DNA of 11,933 bases from an uncultured Varibaculum sp. Lineage in GTDB: Bacteria > Actinomycetota > Actinomycetes > Actinomycetales > Actinomycetaceae. Every line of letters begins with the position of its first letter. Positions within the stretch are counted from its first letter, which is position 1. Below the pieces are notes generated by a model. The model saw nothing but the letters and a program-made list of their open reading frames with translations. It ran no database searches and was not told where the DNA came from. Shown piece by piece: positions 4,858-10,889 of the stretch. The translations under genes and the position numbers were made by a program. The stretch lies in assembly GCA_947253735.1 (NCBI GenBank), contig CAMYAU010000042.1, positions 1 through 11,933 on the forward strand, read 5' to 3'.

Positions 4858-7521
4858 CTAATGGGCAGCGCTCCGCCAGTTTTTCCCCACCCCAATACCG
4901 ACTACCAGGGGTACCGCCAATTGGGCCGCCTGTCCCATGGCTTCTTCTACAAGGACGCGCAGCTGCGTTTCTTCCCCGGGGGCTACTTCCAGGATTAACT
5001 CATCGTGAATCTGCAGCAATACCCGGGAAGATAACTTTTGTGCTGCCAGTTCCTGATCTACCCGGATCATTGCCTGTTTCATCAAATCTGCGGCCGTACC
5101 TTGGATGGGAGCATTAAGGGCTGCTCGTTCCGCCATGCGCCGCAGAGTGTGATTGGAGCTGTTCAAGTCGGGCAGTTGCCGGCGCCGTCCCTGCATGGTT
5201 TCGGTATAGCCCCGCTTTCTAGCCTCCTCCACGATCTGCCGTAAATAACTGCGGACTTTCCCGAAACGCTGGAAATAATTTTCCATTAGTTTCTCAGCTT
5301 CCTTTTGGCCAATCCGCAGCTGATTCGCCAGCCCATACGCAGACAGGCCGTATGCCAGACCGTAGGAGGTGGCTTTTACCTGTGAGCGCATCTGATCATC
5401 GACTTGCTCGGCGGGAATCCCGAAAATCATAGCGGCCATCGTGCGGTGCAAATCTTCGCCGGTCCTAATGGCAGCGATCAGATCTTGATCCCCTGACATA
5501 TGTGCCATTACCCGCATTTCAATCTGGGAATAATCCACGCTCATCAAGTTCACAAATCCTGGCCCACATACAAAAGCTTCCCGGATACGTTGCCCGGTTT
5601 CGGAACGTGCTGGAATATTCTGCAAGTTCGGGTCGGCAGATGAGAGCCTGCCGGTAGCAGTCACAGTTTGCTTAAAGGTAGTGTGAATCCGGCCATCAGC
5701 GTGCACTGCCTTTTGCAAACCTTCTACGGTCTGCAAAAGTTTGATCGAGTCTCGGTGCGCCAGCAAATACTGCAAGAACGGATGCTGGGTTTTGCTAAAC
5801 AGCCACTCCAGAGCATCCGCATTCGTGGTGTATCCGGTACGAGTTTTCTTCGTCTTGGGCATCCCCAACTGGTCAAATAAAACTTCTTGTAACTGTTTGG
5901 GGCTCGATAGATTCAGCTCCGGCCGGTCCACTTCACTTCTGGCCGCCTGCATAGCGTCCTCGGTTTGCCGCCTTAAGTCTTTCTCTAAATCCCCTAGCAC
6001 CTGATCAGAGACAGCAATCCCGGTATCTTCCATCCGGGCAAGAATCTCGGCGATCGGCCGCTCCATCTCTAGCCATAAATGCTGGGCACTTCCGGTAGCT
6101 AACCGTGCTTGTTCCCCGCTAGCAATCTCGGGTAGAGCCGCTGCGATCTGGGCGGTCTTAGTGTTCGAGGTACCGGAAAGGTCCAAGGCCGTCTGTCCGC
6201 TAGCTTCTTTTTCTGCTACCACCAAAGGACGCCCCAAAATTTTCCCGCTCAATACCTCGATGTCGTAGGAGCGGGCAGAAGGATCTAGCAGATAGCCACC
6301 AATTTCACTGTCCCAACTGGGTAAACCGAGGTTGATGCCCACCCCCTTGAGGGCATGCCAGGAGCTCTTCCAATTATGGAAAACACTTTCCTTAGGGTCT
6401 TGCAACCACTGACTCAGTACCGCGATGGTTTTTTCGTCATCTTCGATGAGACTAACACTGGCCGCTTCGTTTTTGCTGGCCAAAGTAACCTGGGTGGCTT
6501 CTCCACTACCGGGGGTGCTATCTCCCTCGACTACCACCCCTACGGGACCGCTAAGGGCAGCTATCCAGGATGCCACTTTACCTGGGGAGATAAGTTTAAC
6601 TTCGGGATGTTTTTCCGCCGGTTTAGCTGCGAGGGCGAATGCGGGAATACTGGCTAAAGCCTGGCGGGTACCTTCCCCGATCTCTAATTTGTCGAGCAGT
6701 TTTTCTAGTTTGGGAGCATCGGCTTCCCCGAAGGTGAGTTCTGAAACCTCTACCCCCAACTCCAGATCGGTCAGCAGAGCGTTCAGTTTCCGGTTACGTT
6801 TAACATCCTCAAGGTGAGCTCGCAGGTCTTCCCCACGTTTGCCACCAATATCGGCGGCGTGGGCGATCACTCCCGCTAAACCGTCATATTTATTTATCCA
6901 AGAGGCGGCGGTTTTCTCGCCCACGCCGGGAACCCCTGGGAGGTTATCGGCTTTTTCCCCTACTAAGGCGGCAATCTCGGGATACCGGTGCGGCGGCACC
7001 CCATATTTTTCTTCAATAGCCTGGGGAGTCATCCGTTTAAGGTCAGTAATCGAGCGGGAAGGATAAAGCACCGTAACCTGCTCGTTTGATAATTGGAAGG
7101 TGTCGCGATCTCCGCTAGCGATTAATACCTGAATTCCGGCGGCGCTTCCTCGGATAGCTAGAGTAGCTAAAATATCGTCGGCCTCAATATTTTCTTGCTC
7201 TAAAGTGGTGATTCCCAGATGAGCAAGTGCCTCTTTGATTAGTTCTATCTGTCCGGAAAATTCGGGCGGAGTGGGTTTACGTCCCGCCTTGTATTCGGGG
7301 TATTCATCGGTGCGGAAAGAATGGCGAGAAACGTCAAAAGCCACCGCTAAATAGTCTGGTTGTTCCTCTTGCAGCATTTTTACTAGCATCCGCAAGAATC
7401 CGAACACCGCGTTAGTATATTGCCCCTCTTGGGTACGAAAATTTGTGGGTTCGAGGGCGTAGAACGCGCGAAAGGCAGCAGAATGCCCATCGATTACTAG
7501 CAGAGTTTTCTTATCGGCCAT
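4858..7521 (-). CDS. polA: DNA polymerase I
   Basis: PolA fills gaps and removes RNA primers in repair and lagging-strand synthesis. The 887-residue protein has three parts. Residues 1-290 are the 5' nuclease with its acidic residues in place (Asp11, AFD at 61-63, EADD at 113-116, GDRD at 137-140) and the helix-hairpin-helix around GEKADNLPGVPGVGEKTA. Residues 300-480 are the exonuclease-like domain, degenerate because the D-x-E motif I is absent and motifs II and III cannot be recognised, as in other actinobacterial PolAs. Residues 490-887 are the polymerase: motif A DYSQIE (Asp663), O-helix with Arg712, Lys716, Tyr720 and Tyr724, and motif C HDE (839-841). Tyr720 stands where E. coli has Phe762. 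The ATG at 7521 has AGGAGG five bases upstream. It follows pdtaR by 77 bases. Confidence 0.98.
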   Translation of the reverse strand: MADKKTLLVIDGHSAAFRAFYALEPTNFRTQEGQYTNAVFGFLRMLVKMLQEEQPDYLAVAFDVSRHSFRTDEYPEYKAGRKPTPPEFSGQIELIKEALAHLGITTLEQENIEADDILATLAIRGSAAGIQVLIASGDRDTFQLSNEQVTVLYPSRSITDLKRMTPQAIEEKYGVPPHRYPEIAALVGEKADNLPGVPGVGEKTAASWINKYDGLAGVIAHAADIGGKRGEDLRAHLEDVKRNRKLNALLTDLELGVEVSELTFGEADAPKLEKLLDKLEIGEGTRQALASIPAFALAAKPAEKHPEVKLISPGKVASWIAALSGPVGVVVEGDSTPGSGEATQVTLASKNEAASVSLIEDDEKTIAVLSQWLQDPKESVFHNWKSSWHALKGVGINLGLPSWDSEIGGYLLDPSARSYDIEVLSGKILGRPLVVAEKEASGQTALDLSGTSNTKTAQIAAALPEIASGEQARLATGSAQHLWLEMERPIAEILARMEDTGIAVSDQVLGDLEKDLRRQTEDAMQAARSEVDRPELNLSSPKQLQEVLFDQLGMPKTKKTRTGYTTNADALEWLFSKTQHPFLQYLLAHRDSIKLLQTVEGLQKAVHADGRIHTTFKQTVTATGRLSSADPNLQNIPARSETGQRIREAFVCGPGFVNLMSVDYSQIEMRVMAHMSGDQDLIAAIRTGEDLHRTMAAMIFGIPAEQVDDQMRSQVKATSYGLAYGLSAYGLANQLRIGQKEAEKLMENYFQRFGKVRSYLRQIVEEARKRGYTETMQGRRRQLPDLNSSNHTLRRMAERAALNAPIQGTAADLMKQAMIRVDQELAAQKLSSRVLLQIHDELILEVAPGEETQLRVLVEEAMGQAAQLAVPLVVGIGVGKNWRSAAH

Positions 7522-7526
7522 CTTTT

Positions 7527-7532
7527 CCTCCT
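7527..7532 (-). promoter_or_regulatory. Shine-Dalgarno of polA
   Basis: A perfect AGGAGG on the minus strand with a 5-base spacer to the ATG, the strongest ribosome binding site in the window. Confidence 0.85.
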
Positions 7533-7571
7533 AGTAACTATCCTAGAGGAAAGGCATTGCTGCCACAGCAG

Positions 7572-7596
7572 CCGCTTATACCTGCTGTTTAAGCGG
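7572..7596. repeat. Hairpin just after the pdtaR stop codon
   Basis: On the minus strand CCGCTTA (7590-7596) and TAAGCGG (7572-7578) form a perfect 7-bp stem with an 11-base loop, starting two bases after the pdtaR TAA. A CAGCAG/CTGCTG pairing overlaps it and could compete. No T-run follows, so it is at best a weak terminator or attenuator between pdtaR and polA. Confidence 0.5.
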
Positions 7597-7598
7597 TT

Positions 7599-8207
7599 TT
7601 AGCCGATCTGTTCCACTACTGCTTCGGCAACTTCACGCATAGTGAGGCGCCGATTCATGGAAGTGGTTTGGATCCAGCGGAAAGCATCAGGCTCGCTCAT
7701 CTCCATGTTTTCCATCAGCAAGCCTTTAGCGCGATCTACCACTTTGCGAGTCTCGAAACGATCCTGCAAGTCAGCTACTTCGCCTTCCAAAGATTGAATC
7801 TCGGCGTGCCGCGAAAGCGCGATTTCTACTGCTGGCAAGAGCTCGGCAGGGGTGAAAGGTTTAACCACATAGGCCATAGCGCCAGCATCTCGCGCCCGCT
7901 CCACCAACTCTTTTTGCGAAAATGCGGTAAGCATCACTACTGCGCAAGAGATCTCCTTCATGATCTTTTCCGCAGCCGTGATTCCGTCCATTTTAGGCAT
8001 CTTCACATCCATTACACACAGGTCAGGATGGTTTTCCATAGCTGCCTGGTAGGCAGCTTCCCCGTCGCCTGCCTCGGCTACTACTTCGTAGCCAGCGTCC
8101 GTGAGGGTTTCCACAATATCCAGGCGGATCAGGGTTTCATCCTCGGCTACCAGCACTTTACGGGAGGCAGTCTGATTTTTCTTGGTGTTAGATTTCGAAG
8201 TTGCCAC
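7599..8207 (-). CDS. pdtaR: ANTAR-domain response regulator, PdtaR type
   Basis: This is a two-component response regulator whose output domain binds RNA and acts by antitermination. Residues 17-132 form the receiver: acidic Glu22 and Asp23, phospho-acceptor Asp67 in CVMDVKMP, Thr94 in MLTAF and Lys116 in VVKPF. A helical linker follows, then an ANTAR domain at about 137-198 with KVVDRAKGLLME, DAFRWIQ and REVAEAVV. The 202-residue length and the position upstream of polA match mycobacterial PdtaR (Rv1626, near polA Rv1629). Its kinase, PdtaS, is usually encoded elsewhere and is not in this window. The start is GTG at 8205-8207, with no Shine-Dalgarno and a TAATAT six bases upstream, suggesting a leaderless mRNA. 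The first 16 residues are Lys/Ser/Thr-rich. RNA targets cannot be read from this window. Confidence 0.93.
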   Translation of the reverse strand: MATSKSNTKKNQTASRKVLVAEDETLIRLDIVETLTDAGYEVVAEAGDGEAAYQAAMENHPDLCVMDVKMPKMDGITAAEKIMKEISCAVVMLTAFSQKELVERARDAGAMAYVVKPFTPAELLPAVEIALSRHAEIQSLEGEVADLQDRFETRKVVDRAKGLLMENMEMSEPDAFRWIQTTSMNRRLTMREVAEAVVEQIG

Positions 8208-8213
8208 GGTTCT

Positions 8214-8219
8214 ATATTA
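8214..8219 (-). promoter_or_regulatory. Leaderless-type -10 of pdtaR
   Basis: TAATAT on the minus strand ends six bases before the GTG start. A -35-like TGTAAA lies 18 bases upstream (8238-8243). It is the best of the four such sites. On the plus strand the overlapping TATATT (8213-8218) could serve the divergent tRNA gene, but its -35 is not convincing; TTGCCA (8202-8207) with TGAAAT (8223-8228) is an alternative tRNA promoter. Confidence 0.5.
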
Positions 8220-8256
8220 GACTGAAATCCGTCGCGCTTTACAGCGTTACGAAAAT

Positions 8257-8342
8257 GCCTCGATGGCGGAATTGGTAGACGCAGCGGATTCAAAATCCGC
8301 CGTCCTTCACCGGACATGTGGGTTCGAGTCCCACTCGAGGTA
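8257..8342 (+). tRNA. tRNA-Leu, anticodon CAA
   Basis: This 86-base gene folds as a class II tRNA. The acceptor stem is GCCTCGA (8257-8263) with TCGAGGT (8335-8341), whose first pair is G-U as in E. coli tRNA-Leu(UAA). The anticodon stem is GCGGA/TCCGC around the loop TTCAAAA, giving anticodon CAA (codon UUG). A long variable arm follows, with stem GTCC/GGAC (8302-8305 and 8311-8314). The T arm is GTGGG-TTCGAGT-CCCAC. The discriminator is A (8342), as leucyl-tRNA synthetase requires. The genome continues CCG, so the final A of CCA is not encoded. It is divergent from pdtaR and convergent with der, and the only plus-strand gene found. Confidence 0.97.
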
Positions 8343-8366
8343 CCGATCAGGGTTTAACCCCAGGAT

Positions 8367-8400
8367 ATCGGCGTTTCATCGCCGGTTTTAATCTCTTTTC
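8367..8400 (+). terminator. Probable terminator of tRNA-Leu
   Basis: CGGCG (8369-8373) and CGCCG (8380-8384), extendable by a T-G and an A-T pair, enclose a 6-base loop. The T-rich stretch GTTTTAATCTCTTTTC follows. It begins 25 bases after the tRNA. The short palindrome GGGTTTAACCC (8350-8360) precedes it. Confidence 0.6.
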
Positions 8401-8576
8401 TTTCCGGGTAAGCTGCGGCATTTTTAGCTTTTCGCGCCGAAGCCTCCCAAGAGAATCCCCCTTATGAAACTCCTCACTAAGGCGGTTTCATCCGGGGTAG
8501 GAGCCGATTTTTCTGAAGAGATATCCTCGTGAGGGCGCACTCGCCCCTTGAAATAGCCTCTCCCCTGCATGCGGTT
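8401..8576. other. Gene-free convergent gap between tRNA-Leu and der
   Basis: I see no supportable gene here. The gap holds several small hairpins: ATGAAAC (8464-8470) with GTTTCAT (8485-8491), and GGGCG (8533-8537) with CGCCC (8542-8546) on a CACT loop. The second could help end der transcripts, but no T-run follows on the minus strand. AAGCT/AGCTT pairs also occur around 8409-8430. The tRNA and der run towards each other, so transcription ends are expected in this stretch. Confidence 0.5.
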
Positions 8577-10016
8577 TTAGCGACGCTTGCGGCGCTCGCG
8601 TACCCGTACCGAGATCTGGATGGGGCTACCGGTAAAGCCGTACTGTTCGCGCAGGCGATGCTCGATAAAACGGCGATAGGACGGATCTAAGAACCCGGTG
8701 GTAAAGAATACGAACCGGGGAGGCGCTGCCGAAACCTGGGTAGCAAACATGATTCGCGGCTGTTTTCCACCCCGCACCGGATGCGGATGTTCCGCTACTA
8801 GACGTCCCAGGAAAGTGTTGAGTTCGCTGGTAGGAATCCGGGTATTCCAACCCGCAAGTGCCTCAGCTAAAGCTCCCTGGATCCGGTTAGTGTGCCAGGC
8901 GGTTTTCGCCGAAAGGTTAATCCGGGGAGCCCATTCCACGTGTGACAGCTGCAGTTCCCATTCGCGTTCTAAGTCGTGGCGGCGTTCCTCGTCCAGCAGA
9001 TCCCATTTATTATTTACCAGCACTAGGGCTCTACCCGCAGAAATAACTTCTTCAATGATCCTAATATCCGCACTGGCCAAGGGCTGGGAGGCATCGAGCA
9101 ATACCATCGCCACATCGGCTTCCTCAATCGCTGCCTGGGTGCGTAAGGAGGCATAGAAGTCAGCGCCCCGACTCTTAAGCATTCGACGGCGAATCCCGGC
9201 GGTATCCACGAAAGTCCAAGGGACCCCGGCAATCTCGATTACTTCATCTACCGGGTCACGAGTAGTGCCTGCAAGTTCGTTGACAACTACTCGCTGTGAA
9301 CCGGCGAGGGAGTTAAGCAGCGATGATTTACCCACATTTGGGCGACCAATCAGCGCCACGCGCCCCGGGCTGCCCTCCGGAAGCGCCCGTGAATACTGCG
9401 ATTCTTCTGGCAGCATAGCAATCGCTTTATCTAGTAGGTCACCGCTGCCCCGCCCATGCAGGGCAGAAAGCGGGAATGGTTCACCTAAACCCAATGACCA
9501 TAGAGCGGCAGCGTCAGCTTCTACCCGTTCGGAATCCACCTTATTGGCTACTAAAATCACCGGTTTATTACAGCGCTGCAAAATCCGCGCAATCTGCATA
9601 TCGGTCTCGGTGGCTCCCACCCCGGCATCGGTAACAAAGAGCACCGCATCAGCAAGTTGGATGGAGGATTCTGCCTGCTCCGCCACCATCTGGTCCAGGC
9701 CTTTTACGCCCAGTTCCCAGCCTCCCGTGTCTAATAACTGGAAGTCTTTACCCGCCCATTGCGCCTGGTAACGCACCCGATCACGGGTTACTCCCGGGTG
9801 ATCTTGTACTACGGCAGCGCGCCGCCCCAAGATGCGATTAACCAGGGTGGATTTACCTACATTTGGACGCCCAATAACCGCTAGGACCGGCAGGGCACCA
9901 CTATCCGGCGTTTGCGCACAGTTAGCTTCGCCCTCTAGCAGCGCTAAGTCGTCATCCTGTAGCTCAATTTCACTGAGCAGATCCGCAGAATCCGCGGGTT
10001 TTAAGTCTTCACTCAC
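8577..10016 (-). CDS. der: Ribosome-assembly GTPase Der (EngA)
   Basis: Der is an essential GTPase that acts late in 50S subunit assembly. The 479-residue protein shows the diagnostic pair of G domains. The first has GRPNVGKS (49-56), DTGG (96-99) and NKVD (158-161). The second has GRPNVGKS (224-231), DTAG (271-274) and NKWD (336-339). A C-terminal KH-like domain (about 394-479) follows, ending in a basic RVRERRKRR. An acidic N-terminal extension of about 42 residues precedes the first G domain, making it longer than the E. coli type start. The start is GTG at 10014-10016, 40 bases after the cmk stop. The AAAGG there is one base from the GTG, too close to work as a Shine-Dalgarno, while TAAACT lies exactly six bases upstream. 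The cmk-der pairing is conserved in Actinobacteria. Confidence 0.97.
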   Translation of the reverse strand: MSEDLKPADSADLLSEIELQDDDLALLEGEANCAQTPDSGALPVLAVIGRPNVGKSTLVNRILGRRAAVVQDHPGVTRDRVRYQAQWAGKDFQLLDTGGWELGVKGLDQMVAEQAESSIQLADAVLFVTDAGVGATETDMQIARILQRCNKPVILVANKVDSERVEADAAALWSLGLGEPFPLSALHGRGSGDLLDKAIAMLPEESQYSRALPEGSPGRVALIGRPNVGKSSLLNSLAGSQRVVVNELAGTTRDPVDEVIEIAGVPWTFVDTAGIRRRMLKSRGADFYASLRTQAAIEEADVAMVLLDASQPLASADIRIIEEVISAGRALVLVNNKWDLLDEERRHDLEREWELQLSHVEWAPRINLSAKTAWHTNRIQGALAEALAGWNTRIPTSELNTFLGRLVAEHPHPVRGGKQPRIMFATQVSAAPPRFVFFTTGFLDPSYRRFIEHRLREQYGFTGSPIQISVRVRERRKRR

Positions 10017-10022
10017 GCCTTT

Positions 10023-10028
10023 AGTTTA
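10023..10028 (-). promoter_or_regulatory. Possible leaderless -10 of der
   Basis: TAAACT on the minus strand, six bases before the GTG. No good -35 is visible; TCGCCA 18 bases upstream is poor. The gene may also be read from upstream with cmk. Confidence 0.3.
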
Positions 10029-10056
10029 GGCGAGGCCAGGTAGTTTTGGCGAAAGC

Positions 10057-10767
10057 TTAGCCTTTACGGGCCCGGAAAATGCGGCCAACCATGTCCACTA
10101 CTGCTTCCATAGTTTCTTGTTCATCCAGGTCGGAAGAATCTAGGAGCTCAACTCCGGGAGCGGGAGTAGTGAAGTTATTTACCTGCGAGTCAGCCAGGTC
10201 ACGGGCTGCTACCGAATCGCTGCCAGCCCCTAGCTGCCGGGCACGACGCTGCTCACGCACCTGCGGGGAAGCAGTGAGCAAAATTTTAACGTCTGCATTT
10301 GGAGCCACCACGGTAGTAATATCGCGCCCTTCAGCCACGATCCCCCGCCCCGATGCTTGGGCAGCTTGGATTATTTGCCGTTGGCGGGCAATCATCTGTT
10401 CACGTACCCCTGGAACCGCGCTAACTTGGCTGACAGCGCTGTTTACTTCCTCGCCGTTAAGGAAACGAGTCACGTCCCGCCCCTCAACCAAGATACGCGG
10501 GGCATGGGCTACCGCTTCTACCTGCATCGGGATAGTGGCAGCCAATGTCGTAAGTGCCGCGGGGTCATTTAGATCTGTATGTTGCTGTAGGGCATACCAG
10601 GTGAGGGCGCGATACATGGCGCCAGTGTTTAAGAAGTTAGTGCCTAGCTCGGCGGCAGATAGACGGGCGATAGTGGATTTACCTGCCCCACTGGGACCAT
10701 CAATGGCGATTACCAAGCCAGCACCAAGAATCTGCTGGCTAACGTATTGCGAACCGTCACCTGACAT
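10057..10767 (-). CDS. cmk: Cytidylate kinase
   Basis: Cmk phosphorylates CMP and dCMP with ATP, recycling pyrimidine nucleotides from RNA turnover. The 236-residue protein has IAIDGPSGAGKST (20-32) with the P-loop, NTGAMYRALTW (47-57), EGRDVT (95-100), the nucleotide-binding EGRDITTVV (146-154), the Arg-rich lid around REQRRARQLG (171-180) and ARDLADS (188-194). Residue 47 is Asn where family members usually have Asp (LDTGAMYR); I checked the codon, AAC. The start is ATG at 10767, with AGAAGGG (10778-10784) ten bases upstream. The core would begin at about residue 18, where a TTG offers an alternative start. It lies 122 bases after tyrA and 40 before der, probably in one transcription unit. 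Confidence 0.96.
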   Translation of the reverse strand: MSGDGSQYVSQQILGAGLVIAIDGPSGAGKSTIARLSAAELGTNFLNTGAMYRALTWYALQQHTDLNDPAALTTLAATIPMQVEAVAHAPRILVEGRDVTRFLNGEEVNSAVSQVSAVPGVREQMIARQRQIIQAAQASGRGIVAEGRDITTVVAPNADVKILLTASPQVREQRRARQLGAGSDSVAARDLADSQVNNFTTPAPGVELLDSSDLDEQETMEAVVDMVGRIFRARKG

Positions 10768-10836
10768 AGCGTTATAACCCTTCTGAAAGCATTATTACTG
10801 GGACGCGCGAATGCGCCCCCTACCCTTCGATACTAT

Positions 10837-10856
10837 GCCATTTATGGCCATTTAGG
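10837..10856. repeat. Tandem 10-bp repeat in the tyrA-cmk gap
   Basis: GCCATTTATG is followed directly by GCCATTTAGG, so an 8-base core recurs exactly one helical turn apart. The first unit also creates the palindrome GCCAT-TT-ATGGC (10837-10848). It lies 70 to 90 bases upstream of the cmk ATG. The rest of the gap shows only a GCGC-GAAT-GCGC hairpin (10805-10816). Confidence 0.5.
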
Positions 10857-10889
10857 ATAGCTTCCTCGCTAATATCTAAAGCGAATAAG

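Noticed and set aside
8464..8532. 22-codon plus-strand frame beginning MKLLTKAVSSG in the gap after tRNA-Leu
   Set aside because: There is no Shine-Dalgarno or convincing promoter, its ATG lies inside a small hairpin arm, and I recognise no family.
8533..8546. Rho-independent terminator for der
   Set aside because: The GGGCG/CGCCC hairpin has no T-run on the minus strand, so I recorded it only as part of the gap.
10079..10777. 232-codon plus-strand open frame
   Set aside because: It is antisense to cmk over nearly its whole length. The Ser/Arg/Ala-rich composition is typical of antisense reading.
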